DNA of 64,000 nt from Drechslerella dactyloides (Eukaryota; Ascomycota; Orbiliomycetes; Orbiliales; Orbiliaceae). The translations under genes and the position numbers were made by a program. Shown piece by piece: positions 32,792 to 44,131 of the stretch. Position 1 is the stretch's first letter, and each line of letters opens with the position of its first letter. A model generated the notes under the pieces. The model did not search any database and had not been told where the DNA came from. It saw only the letters and a program-made list of their open reading frames with translations. The DNA lies in assembly GCA_020064725.1 (NCBI GenBank), contig JAGTWJ010000001.1, positions 1,426,001-1,490,000 on the forward strand, written 5' to 3'.

Positions 32792-34347
32792 ATGACGGAC
32801 ACAGAACCTCTACCGGCAGCCTCGCCGGACGCGTCTTCATCTTCCAAGATCACCATCCCACCAGCACCTCTCCCCTCCCCCGCTAACCCCTCCACCAAAC
32901 CGCCTCGCACTCGCCAAATCGCACCGGCGGCGCTTTTGTCATCCGCACTGCCCGCAAAACCGTCGTCGAAACAACCTCCACATTCCTCCGAGACCGTCGA
33001 TGCTGCTACTCCCGCTGTGAAGCCGCCGAAACCAGATGGCCTCAAGCGCTCGGATCCCTTTCAGTTTGGCACACGGTATCTTGAAGAAGGCGACGATGAG
33101 TTTTCATTCAATGCCTGGGATCATGTGGAAGTGGACGACGACTACAAGGCGTATGCGGAGGAGCAGTACGACATGCAGCGGCAAAACCCAGCCCGGGACT
33201 TCGATAAGAGTGAGTGATGGGTTTCTCCACTTATCTTACGACTTGAGCGTCCGGCAGGATGTGAAGATGGGAACACTGCTGACATTTCATAGATCGGTTC
33301 AACGCCGAGCCCGAGAAGTGGTGGAACAACTTTTATAAGAACAATAGAGAAAATTTCTTCAAAGACAGGAAATGGCTGCAGCAGGAGGTAGTCCGGTCTG
33401 ATCCACCTTTTCGAGAACGAGTCCTGTACTGACCATGCGCACACACACAGTTCCCCATCCTGACGACTGCAACGGCCGCCTCGTCTCCACCTATCCGTCT
33501 TCTCGAAGTCGGCTGCGGTGCCGGAAACACACTGTTCCCAATACTCGCTGCAAACAAAAATCCCAACTTCCATATACACGGCGCCGACTTTTCAAAGACC
33601 TCCATCGATCTGATACATTCCCACGAACTGTATACCACCCATCACCCTGCACATATCTCTGCATCTGTTTGGGATCTTGGAAATGCAGATGGCGCCCTCC
33701 CCGATGGCGTAGAAGAGGGGTCGATAGATGTCGTCATCCTGATATTTGTGTTCTCAGCGCTGCATCCCGATCAATGGGCACACGCCGTTAGAAACGTGAA
33801 CAAATGTCTGAAAACAGGCGGGAAGGTGCTATTCAGAGATTACGGGAGGGGCGATCTGGCGCAAGTGCGGTTCAAGAAGGGGAGGTTTCTGCAGGAGAAC
33901 TTCTATGTGCGGGGCGATGGGACGAGAGTGTATTTCTTCGAGAGGGGGGAGCTGGGGCGGATATTCGATCCAGACTTTGGAAGGGAAGCCAGGCAGGACG
34001 GCGAGGGGCCGTTGGAGAATAACGAAGAAGAAATAGCATCGAAGACAGAGGAAACAGGCATCAAGGCCGTCCTGCTTGGAGTAGATCGGCGGATGCTAGT
34101 GAACCGCGCGAGGCGGATCAAGATGCATAGATGCTGGCTGCAGGGTCTGTTCGTGAAGGGTGGGGAGGAGGAGGTCCAGGCGACGCTGGCAGAGCAGAGG
34201 GGACCTGAGCCGCAATGGATGAGAGTCGCCCACACAGATGTGACGGACAGGCCTGGCCAAACGACTGAGGATGTCCAGCTCGTCGATACCCCTCGACTGG
34301 AGGAGCAGGTACAGGCCCTGGACTTGGGGAACACGCCGTCGATATAA
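32792..34347 (+). CDS. trm140: Trm140/METTL2-type tRNA 3-methylcytidine methyltransferase
   Basis: Three exons, 32792-33209, 33293-33387 and 33451-34347, give 469 residues. A Pro/Ser/Ala-rich N-terminus of about 90 residues is followed by the family entry SDPFQFGTRYLEEGDDEFSF and NAWDHVEVDD. NRFNAEPEKWWNNFYKNNRE spans intron 1. The SAM-binding motif I is LLEVGCGAGNTLFPIL at about 188-203. Then come FHIHGADFSKTSIDLI, GSIDVVILIFVFSALHPDQW, GGKVLFRDYGRGDLAQVRF and FYVRGDGTRVYFF. The C-terminal VNRARRIKMHRCWLQGLF matches the block shared by Trm140 and METTL2/6/8. The enzyme makes m3C at position 32 of tRNA-Thr and/or tRNA-Ser. A loosely structured tail of about 50 residues follows. The family is firm; which tRNA it serves cannot be told from sequence alone. 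Confidence 0.92.
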
Positions 34348-34531
34348 TCGACTGACGTCCAATCCGAATTGGAGTACTGGTTGTCGTTTGAGTGATCATT
34401 TGCAAGATAGATACCCACCCTAGTTATAGAACATTTACCATCCAAGCAGCCTTATCGAGGCAACATATCCAGCGATTCTTCATGAAGCCTGTCTCTTGCA
34501 GGCCATCACACCATAGACCAACAGTGTGGAA

Positions 34532-35101
34532 TCACTCGTTTTCCCGCTCGAGGAACAGCCTGTCTCCCTGCTTCCCTACCATCTCCCTACAGTATTCCTC
34601 CAGCAGCACGCCCATCGCGATCAAGGCACCCTCGTCCATACTCCTCGCACCAACGGCAGTCCACCCCTTCGCCGCATAGTAGTCTGCAACGTAGGCATGT
34701 ATAGCCTTCAGTAAGTCTGAATCCGGCAGCGCGTCCAACACCTCTTGGTCCTTCATGATGTTGTCCACTTCATCGGGGAGGGCGAAGCTCGGGTTTGTAG
34801 GGTTGTAGAAGAGGATCTCATCGGCAGCAGCGGGAAGTGAGTGCGTAGGGCTCAAAGGACGACCGGCTACTGTGATCCGCGAGGAAGAAGCATTGTAGAC
34901 ATTGGAGGTGGAGAGCATGTACGGCTGCAAGGTGCGTTTGCGCTTGGCTGGCTGCGCTGGTGGAGTAGGGGGTGCAGGCTCTACGGCCTCATGCTCGGAG
35001 TCCGCCGAAGAGGATGAGGCTTCTGTATCTGTAGCTGCCGAGTCACTGGTAGAAGGCGACAAGGAGGAGGCCATATTGCAGAGCTTTGGAGACGAGGTCA
35101 A
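34532..35101 (-). CDS. Conserved-looking fungal protein, function unknown
   Basis: A single exon of 189 residues; an internal Met at 35074 gives 180. The first 60 residues are Ser/Glu/Pro-rich and acidic, followed by a basic PAKRKRTLQPYM that may be a nuclear signal. The C-terminal half looks folded and helical: LPDEVDNIMKDQEVLDALPD, LLKAIHAYVADYYAAKGW, SMDEGALIAMGVLLEEYCRE and GKQGDRLFLERENE. The pattern of a structured helical C-terminus after a disordered acidic N-terminus suggests a nuclear protein. An RNA polymerase I upstream-factor subunit of Rrn10 type crossed my mind, but I cannot support it. It shares a short divergent promoter with the WD40 gene and converges with the methyltransferase gene, 184 bp between stops. 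Confidence 0.7.
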   Translation of the reverse strand: MTSSPKLCNMASSLSPSTSDSAATDTEASSSSADSEHEAVEPAPPTPPAQPAKRKRTLQPYMLSTSNVYNASSSRITVAGRPLSPTHSLPAAADEILFYNPTNPSFALPDEVDNIMKDQEVLDALPDSDLLKAIHAYVADYYAAKGWTAVGARSMDEGALIAMGVLLEEYCREMVGKQGDRLFLERENE

Positions 35102-35296
35102 GGTGGGCGACAGAATTGATGTTGAGAGATGGGAAGTGAAAGTAGAAGCGATGAGATGGCGCTTGGCGGAGCTGATGCTAACATCTTGTGCGCGTCACCC
35201 CGCGTCAACCTTATCTCCAGTTCGCCCCCGCAATATACCATCGCTGACAGCAGCATCTCCACCGAAAGAAAAGGAGGCCGTGCTGATGAATATGTC
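35102..35296. promoter_or_regulatory. Short bidirectional promoter
   Basis: Only about 195 bp separate the divergent start codons of the unknown helical gene (-) and the CSA-type WD40 gene (+). It must serve both. No TATA box is evident. The WD40 gene could start earlier at 35129 in the same frame, which would make the gap even smaller. Confidence 0.5.
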
Positions 35297-36778
35297 ATGA
35301 ACATCTCATCCCACCTCCTGCACCGCAGCCTCGCCGCCGATGTGTTCCCCGCGACCCCTCCAGCCACGGAGCTGTCGCACATCTTCACCACGTTCCTCTA
35401 CGATGACATAGACTACGATCCCGACGCGCAGTTTCGCGCGACGGATGACCTCACAGGGCACAGCAAAGGCATCAACTGCATCGCCGTCGATGAGACCGCA
35501 GGAAGATGGTAGGCATCTTGCAGGCTCGATATTCTTCAACCACGTCAGGACAGCATCGAAGCTAAGGAAGACATCGTTGACGGATAGGATGGTCTCAGGC
35601 GGCGCCGACGGCAGCTTGCTCATCTGGGATCTCGAACAGGAAGACCCCGAACGAAACATGAGCGCCGCGAGCGGGATCATACGGTACGTCTCCCTCTGCC
35701 GCTTCCGAGTGTCAATTCTAATATGGAGTCATGCAAAGGCAGAACAAATCCCATCATGGCGTGTCATCGATACGATTCAATCCCCACGATGCTTCACTGG
35801 TACGTAATAATCGCAGATCATACTATCTCATAAGCCACAGCGTCAGCTCATGTAAGCTCGCCGTTGCAGTTCTCCACGACTTCGTACTCGGCCACGCTCT
35901 CCCTGTTTTCTCTCGACGGAACCTCCTCGCAGCCGTCGGCCATTTCCACATACCCGCTCGACTCCCACCTATACACGCACTCGATCTCTGCGGTGTCTGC
36001 CACCGCGACTATCGCTGTGGCTGGCTCCTCTCCCCACATCCGGCTGATTGACCCGCGCACATCGTCTGCCTCTCAGACTCTCTTTGGACACGTATCCTCT
36101 GTCTTAAGCATTGCGTGGTCGCCGATATACTCATCAATTCTCGCGTCTGGTGGCGCCGACGGCAGTATCAGAATCTGGGATATCCGATTTGGTGCCAGCT
36201 GCCTCGGGTCCCTCGATGCCAGCAGACTACCGCAGCCGGCGAACCGGGCCCCGGGGAGAGCACACGAAGGCGGTGTCAATGGGTTGCTGTGGACTCCCGA
36301 TGGGAGGAAGCTAATAAGTGCCGGTATGGATGCGAAGGTCAGGATCTGGGGTATGGAAACCGGCGAAAACACAAACGTGATTTTCCCGCCCGTGGTGCGA
36401 AATAAACTCCAAGCGCCATTCCCGATGCTGATCACAGACGACGGTGAGACTTTGTGGATTGGTAGCGAAGAGCAGGTTCTCAGGTTCGAACTGGACGACG
36501 GCAAGATGCTGAAGAGAGTGCGGATACCGAAGAGTGAGGCGCGTGATGGAATGGGCAGAATAACAGGGCTGGCAGAGCGGAAGGGTCTTGGGGAGCTGTA
36601 TACCTGTCATGCCATGAGAGAGGGAAAAGGATTGCCGGACAAGAGAGAAGGGATCGCCAGGTGGCGGGCAGAATGGTTGTGCGAGGAGGAAGAAGAGGTA
36701 GTTGAAAAGACGGCGAAGCAACAGGTTCTCGAGGATATTTTCGAGAAGATGGCAAAGGCTCCTGTGCGGTTCACCTGA
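35297..36778 (+). CDS. ckn1: CSA/ERCC8-type WD40 protein (Ckn1/Rad28 relative)
   Basis: Four exons, 35297-35508, 35588-35683, 35739-35799 and 35870-36778, give 425 residues. It begins MNISSHLLHRSLAADVFPAT, like fungal CSA homologues. WD units include GHSKGINCIAVDETAGRW joined to MVSGGADGSLLIWDLE across intron 1; HHGVSSIRFNPHDASL joined to FSTTSYSATLSLFSLDG across intron 3; TATIAVAGSSPHIRLIDPR; GHVSSVLSIAWSPIYSSILA with SGGADGSIRIWDIR; and GGVNGLLWTPDGRKLISAGM with DAKVRIWGMETG. The C-terminus is basic then acidic. CSA is the DDB1-CUL4 substrate receptor that acts with CSB in transcription-coupled repair. The number and order of repeats fit, but WD40 families look alike, so the orthology is probable rather than certain. 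Confidence 0.8.
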
Positions 36779-37561
36779 ACAACGGTTCGGACGCTATCCC
36801 AGCTCAGCGATCTATCCAGCAACCATCCCGCTCACGACTTCGCTGCATCCGCGCCATCGACTACCTACGTCGGTTCGGGAACTGGCGCCTCGGTACCGCA
36901 CCTCCGCCTATCGAAACGGACCAGAGAAATGCTGTCGCACCCAGTGTCCCAGTGTCCAGTGTCGGTATTGCTATTGGATTTCGAAGGTTGCCTACTGGAA
37001 CGTCCGCACGATTATCAGACCAGCATATGTATATCGGTTGCAAGGAATACAGAATACACTCCTCTCTGAACCTCCAACGGGGACATCGGCGGGGTGTTAT
37101 CTACACAGCTTCAACAGCAATTGATCTCGCTCGACACCCCCGTTCACTCCTTCAATGCGAGCGTCCTCCGGAGATACGCACAGCATGGGTGTAATCGGAA
37201 ATACCTGTGCTCTCTCCTCACGGAAATATCGCGACATAACGCTGAAGGGCCGGCACGACTATCCATCCGAAGCGGGGATTAAGTCTCTTGCGTCCAGGCA
37301 GCCTCCGTCGGAAGCTATAGATGCCATGTATTATAGCTTGTTCACCGCGAGGAATGGGTAACGCGGTCCGAGGTTGGTTCGCGAGACATGGCCTAATAGT
37401 TGGCCTTATGGGGCGGCGGCAGAGTATACAACCATAAAGCAGCCGGCTTAGTCTCGCCGACCAGAATCTCCGACGTTCAAGTCGGCTCGATGTTGTACAG
37501 TACTAAGTACTTGCAGACTGCGTATATCATTTGGTTCCATTCTAGTCGCGGTGACAAGGAA

Positions 37562-37598
37562 TTTTTTAATTTTAATTTTAATTTTAATTTTTTTTTTT
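37562..37598. repeat. TTTTAA tandem repeat with poly(T) end
   Basis: Four to five TTTTAA-like units running into a poly(T) run. It has no coding meaning. Confidence 0.7.
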
Positions 37599-37834
37599 GA
37601 ATTCGGTGTAATATTTGTCTCACGGGCCAGAAGCTGTAAGGCCAGAACCCACTAACCTCTTCATTCCATTTCAGTCCTCAATTCAATAAACTTGTTATGG
37701 AAATTGGAATTACTATCGGCTGTCATCCTCAATGTGTGCGAGTTCGTATTGATATGTTGACTAACTAAGTCCGACGGGCGTGCTGCAACTCGGCCAAACA
37801 CAATTCCGTATGATGACATGTCGTCTCCACCTGC

Positions 37835-38704
37835 CTAAACCCTCCACAAAAGCATCCGTCCCTGAACCCGCCAACCGTAACCTCTGAAGCCTTGCGACAA
37901 ATGATACCAGTCCGGCTCACGAAACGAGCCTTGAGAGAGAATGCAGGAGTCGTGTATTGTCGCAGCCGACAGAGAAGGCATGCACGGAGACTCCGTGCAA
38001 GGTCCGCTTGACCGGGACGATATTTGCCCGATGCTCATTATTGAGGCTCGACGGTACTAAGTCCGGTGTCCAAACGCGAATTAGAATTCCAGTTACGTTA
38101 TAGCTAGCCGTGACATTCACGAATTTCGCCAATCGCGAATCAGCGGTCAAAACACGCCATGTTACCCCTGATACACGACCAGCAAGGCATCCTCGCAGTG
38201 TTTACGCAGTGTATGGAAGGAGACATGTCACTTGAGCTTCCGACAGTAGCACGAAGTGTTCGAGACGGGGTAATCCAGCCCGCGTGGCATCGGAGTTTGT
38301 GTTCAAGATCCCAAGCATTAAATGCAATACTTTCAATATCCTTCCTAATGCTAGACCGATACTGACTTCGCATGCTGGTTAGTAGCTGTCAGGAATTAGT
38401 TGGCACCCGGTGACATTTTCATCCGAGGCCTAGATGCAATGGAGACGGAGATATGCCACGTTGCTGTGCCCGTCAGGGTTCCAACTTCCAACCGTCGGAC
38501 TGTTCCTTCGGCGGGCAGATTGCCCCGCTTGTTGGATTCGTCAAGGCCCGCGGTGTGTGGAATATCCGTGAGTTGGATGTTACGCTCGAGGGCCTGAATA
38601 TTTGGCAGGGTGTAGGTCTGATAATCAATCGCTGTCATTGTTGCATCGACGAGGACAGGACAATCGAATACTAGATTGAACTCTGCGGGATCATAAATCC
38701 TCAT
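37835..38704 (-). pseudogene. Possible decayed gene, family unknown
   Basis: Four consecutive minus-strand open frames (38396-38704, 38140-38373, 37917-38150, 37835-38038) follow each other over 870 bp. The first, starting MRIYDPAEFNLVFDCPVLVD, has protein-like composition, and so does YRSSIRKDIESIAFNAWDLE in the second. I could not join them with convincing introns, although a CTACTAACCAG just after the first frame looks like a branch site next to an acceptor. No family is recognised. It may be a remnant gene or chance. Confidence 0.2.
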
Positions 38705-41700
38705 ATTTCGAGACTCGAGTTCACCCGACCCTCATTCTAGCACGGCCGGCTTAGAGCAAGGACTCACGAGGGTCGCCGTCAATTGGATGTCGAAGCAAAT
38801 GTTACAAGCCTCAGACGATTGAGCTCGGCACGGCACGGGACCCTCTACCAAGCGTATAAGTCGAAGAGTCAAGTGCAACGGTTCACTCTACGCCACCCCA
38901 TCGATTTACATGGTTATAAAATATATATCATATGGTTGCAGCTCCTGCCGGTGGCAGCGACAATACATAAACCATACGGCGGGGCTACTTCTAGGGTTCA
39001 GATGGTACCGAGAATTCGATATCAGGCATGAGCGGGAAAGACTCCAGCTTCCGAAATCCCACAGCATTAACCAAGAGGCACCGGGAATAAGCTCTTTGAC
39101 GATGTCCAGGCGACAGACTTGCAATCGGTCAAGTTTTATACCGCCTTATTCCCGTGTGTTTAGGAGTCTAGACCCTGCAGGTCTATCGTTCGACCGCTAT
39201 CAACTGTCTGATTGAGGGGTCAACGGCGGCCTTCCCCATCCATGCGGCGAGATTCATACAGCTCTCGGTGCTGGTCATGGCCCGCGGGAAACGAATATAC
39301 GGACTTTAGTCGGCTTCATTTGAACACCGCGATTTTTATATCTCCGTCATTCGATGCAATCGAGCAATCTAGATTCATTGAGTGCTGATTTTCAGAGCTG
39401 TGGATATCGAAAGTGAACGATTGAGATGGACTTAAGCTTCGTAAACCCTGACAAAGTCGCTCCGGACGGGGCAATTGTTTGGACTCCAGCGGATAGAGAG
39501 GTTCTGATTAACCTAATCACCGGAGTTTCGATGTCCACGAGAGCTTAGCTCGCGAGATTAAGTTAGCTGCGAACACTTGGTCATCGTCCCCCATGATGAC
39601 GGAATATCCGTGACGGCACTAGCATTATAGTGTCAAGCTTCGAGCTCGAGATTCAAAGTTAAGGCTTCTAAGGTTAGCATTCGGTTCAACTTATGCCGAT
39701 CTGCAAGTCCGAACTGCGACACCAACCACATCTATGCTGACAGCTCGATATGATGCACAGAGCCTTGTGAATCAGGATAGATCCGTTCGTTAACTGGCTG
39801 TGGCGTCAACGATGCGGCTGATCACATCGAGCGAAGACGATCACCTGCCTATCTACATGAGCTCCTCTTCTTCTCGTTGTGCATATCAGGAGCTCACTTT
39901 AGACGCCTTGCCGCACCCACAAAGCCAAAATCTGACAAATCACCGACTCCAGTTGAACATCCGCCTCGATTCGATCGAGTCAAAAGCTCGATTTCATGAT
40001 ATCGATCTATTCTGTCGGGAAGATCTTCGTTTTGATAACACTTCAGCCTTGAATGCCTGTTGAAGGCTGACGCGGCCCGGGCGCCCATTGATTCGAGCAT
40101 GAACTTTGAAGCGCCGACGTGAAAGCTGCCGTCAACTGTGAGAGACGATCGGACCATTCACAGAGGTTGTGCGCAGAGCAGATGATCTCAGGAATGTGGA
40201 GATGCATGCATGCATGCAGCTCAATACGGATTCTACCACAAAATCCTCCAGATCGATGCAATTACTTGCTTCAATATATACAGCATTGCTAAAACCGCAG
40301 TGCCGCTTCATCTAATTCGAGGATCAGCTATTAGTCATTATATCGGTCCATGCAGTCTGGGGACAGGAAACAAGAAACATATCACCGGATCGGGCTGAGA
40401 CCACATCGGATCGATGCAAATGATCTTGATCAATCCGTTAGTCGATCGTACAATCAGACATATATACACGCAACTGCACATTGAAGACGTCAGGAATGCT
40501 AGGTTGATGTGGCGGGCGAGCATTGGCCGGCCAAGCTCGCCAATTTACGCCTGCGCTAGAGTTTTTTTTAATAAACATCGCTCGCGGATTCCGCCGAATA
40601 TCGAAGTTTTCCCACCGTTCTAGATTTCTAGACATGCAATTGACTTGTTTCATTGGACGCTGCTGATAAATAATGCGTAAAGCGGTTCGGCAGATATGAC
40701 CACAATTAACACCCAGGTACATGTACCTCCTCGCAAAGCTGCAAGTTCACAATGCGAGAGAGTTAACATCACACGCTCAAGGCAGTTACGATGGCCAATT
40801 CGCGATAATTCAGTACTTAGTTACCTGCAAGACGTCGAACCCAGCTCACAAAACCATTCCTTGGTTGTCCCATGCAGAAGGTGGTCATGTTGATACTTTT
40901 CAGCAGCCATCTATTCACCACCGCTTATACCTGCTTGATCAGGCTGTAACGCCTCGGGGTCGGAGAAGCAGCCCCTCGCATGGAGAGATCCAATCACGAC
41001 CCGATGTCTTGAACAATCAACTCCCGAAGGACAGATTTCAAGGTTCTTTGTCGATGTCGGGATCTTCCCGTCCCTCCTCCATGGTTGGCGGTGGATTGCA
41101 ATCACGGGACGGGATGCCCGGACGGCTGAGGTGCATTGACGAGCGCCCCCCACAGCTTTGAATTCCCAGCCCAGCCTCCAGAATCAGTATTCGAGTTATG
41201 TCTATCAGCAGATAGATGGATGGGTGGGCGAGTGCAACAGAAATTGAGCTGAATAATAGGATAGATGGATGGGTGTTTCAGTTCGATGTTACGACCACAG
41301 GGGAAAATGCTCCACCGGGAATCTGCACAGGACAGCTGTCGGAATCAAACATTGGAAGAGCGGAAAAGGCGGACTCCAAGTGCCGAGAGTGCCTGCCGCA
41401 GGAACATCTCTGTCAATACGAAGCAGCGACCTTGCTTCAAAAAATGCCTTGATCTCGTCTCAGCCGAAGGACCAGCCCACCAGGAATCCAAAATCAAAAC
41501 CTACAGAGTGAATTTTAGAAGGGATCGTGGGATGAACTCTGCCACCATGATGAGTGGTTGGAGGTCGTCCAGCCGTCAGCGCGAATTGCCGTCATCCCAT
41601 GATGGCAAATACTGCTATCGACAAATGAGTGCATCCATAAGTGCAATCGCGCAGCCTCAGAGCTGAGCGCTAACTTTCCCCAAGTCGTCACGGAATCGTC

Positions 41701-43407
41701 TTTTTCGAGATCACAGATGCCCGACCATCAACCAACTTCGAACAAATCCCTGTGATCCAACGCAATCGCCTCGAAAAATTACCACATCGAGCAGCCGTCT
41801 TGGCAACGGCCCTTGCCTTTCGCCTTCGCCTAGCCCGGTCGATTGTCCCGTCACCGGACGAGTGAAAGGATGTTCAGGCAATCGGTCTTCTCGATCCCGG
41901 CTGATGGCACGGCGGCGCTGCATGAAACCTGCCTGCCGTCCAAGGATGCAGTGCATTCACATGCATTGCATGCAGACAGACGAAGAGACGGGCAGACACT
42001 TGCACTGGAATGCTTGAATGAAACCGCCTGCGCAGGCTTTCCTGGCCTGTGAAACTCTAAAATTGAAGAGCTCCGGGAAACAATCTCTTTCAATCTCCTC
42101 GCATCCTTTGGACGCTACGTCTGCACAGAACCAACCCGGGGTTGGAAGCAAAGCAAGCGTCTGCAGCAGTGGTATCATGCCATGGGGGGGCAGATAATCC
42201 CTCGCGAGTGTCCGTGTGTTGGTCTGGACCGTGGCAGCCCTGCTCGCCAAAACTGCGTCCCGTCGGTGCCCCAGCCTGCCTGGCTTTGCCACCCCGCCGT
42301 CCTGGCGCCGCGATCGATCGCCTCCCATTCTTCGATACCAGCCGCAGGCAGCCTCACGGGCTCTGCGGCGAAGAGATCACCATATTAACGCGTGATATTA
42401 ACAATGAGGCAGCCAGTGGATTAGTACGAACGCAGATCGTGGGTATCAAGCCAAATGCCTGTCCGCGAGGCGTCTGGACGCCTGTGTAACGACTGTATTT
42501 GGCGAACGCGGGCCCTGAGAACTTGATGCCCTTGCCTCTCACGCTTCCGTGGGAATTGACAGCCCTCTTCTCGTTAATTTTTTCCGTTTGCATCCCTAGA
42601 CTAGACCAATCTAACCAGCTTACGAAGCCCTTATTCACCATGCTGCGCGTGCATAGGCAGTGCCGTATCAGAAAATTCAAGTGCTCGACTGGCTCTCGAG
42701 CTCGCTCACAGGGTGGCGTCTCGCCAAACGCGAGGGCCCCGGCGCCATGCTAGCCAGTTCCTGTTCCAAACATCCCTCGCTGATAACAGATTGCTGGAAA
42801 TTACTGCATTGTGCATTGAGCCATCGTACGAACGGGAATAGCGGTGGTGACTCCCCGCAGAAAGGTGCTGAGTATCCGTGAGGCACAGAATACAGGACCG
42901 GTTCATGAGTGCGTACTTGGTCCAGAGATAGCGATGGCACCTCCATTTCAGAATCGACATCCCTGTTGATTTCCCGATGTAGTGGGTGGCGGGCGACGCA
43001 TCACCAGAACGCTCCATCCTATCGGCTGGTCACCCGCGCTACTGCGAAATGATTGTAGCATTTGCAGAAAAGGCACAAACGGCTTTTGAATTGTTCGCAA
43101 ATATCTGAAGTATCACGGCTCACGGAATACCAACGACGGAAAACAAGTAAGCCAGCATGCGGGGCCACGCGCCACGTGGAGCTGTTAATTGCCAGAACAG
43201 GAAGACTAACGTCGTGATATCTGCTGCTTTGATCAGGTAAGCGAAGGTGAGGCCGGCGCCGTGCGAATTGGGGGGTCAAATCAAGCCACGCACAAATTCC
43301 CGTCCTCATTGTGGGTATCCTTCGGGACTAATGCGCTCTTGCAATCTCTGATCACGGAACAAAGACTCAAAACTAACCTTTACTTGATCAGTCGACCATG
43401 CGCGAAT

Positions 43408-43466
43408 ATTGATCCCAGTCTCCGGGACGCTGGCCCTCCGCAGCGCCCCCGAGACTGATTGATCTC
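43408..43466. mobile_element. Short hairpin element, second family A copy
   Basis: Inverted arms at 43417-43432 and 43441-43456 match at 14 of 16 positions around an 8-nt spacer. The arms are nearly identical to those of the element at 29025-29072 (AGTCTC-GGGACGC and CAGCG-CCCCGAGACT). Imperfect direct repeats flank it: ATTGATCCC at 43408-43416 and ATTGATCTC at 43458-43466. Confidence 0.45.
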
Positions 43467-44097
43467 CAATCCTTCAGCATCCTCGCAAAATACAATTGCA
43501 GGGTCTTCGGGAACATGGTGGCCCGAACTATCTTGGTGGCTTCTGCTTAACGTTATTTCTGACATCCAGGCAGCCCTCGACACGATGCTGCCGTTGGGGC
43601 CCTTCCCGCTTGTAAGTGCCGACCCGAAACACCCGTTATTTTACAAACAAAAATGAACATGCACTTGATCACTTGCTTCAGCTTCGCAAGAAGACCCTCC
43701 GTGCAGGCAAACAGATCTCACCAGCCAGCCAGCAAACAGACAGACAGAACCAACCTTCTGAAACTCAATCGGGATCGCGATCGGATATCGCTCCGGCCGT
43801 GCCCTGCCACTTGTCCTGGTCTAGAGCAATCGATTTCTCGATTGATCTCCCTTGTCCCGTGGTGCGCCGATGCTGAAACTGCCAATCAGCGCGGATCTGA
43901 GAGGTAATTACGCTTGTCGATTTTGCGGGACTCGAATCGAGGAATCCTCTTCGCAATTTCGGCTCCATCTCAGCCTCCGTGCGAGAAAAAAAAAAAAAAA
44001 TGAATACCGGGACAGTTAACGTGAAGCTAGAAAACAACAGGTTGGATAGAACAAGACGCATGCATGGCCGCATGCAGCCTGCCCAAGTTGACATACA

Positions 44098-44131
44098 TAG
44101 CTGGCAGCGTCCTCGAGACTACGTAGCTGGC
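44098..44131. mobile_element. Partial family A hairpin between direct repeats
   Basis: Identical 8-bp direct repeats TAGCTGGC (44098-44105 and 44124-44131) enclose 18 bp, AGCGTCCTCGAGACTACG. This matches the right arm of the element at 29058-29072 with one mismatch. It reads like an element that has lost its left arm. Being so short, it may be chance. Confidence 0.3.
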
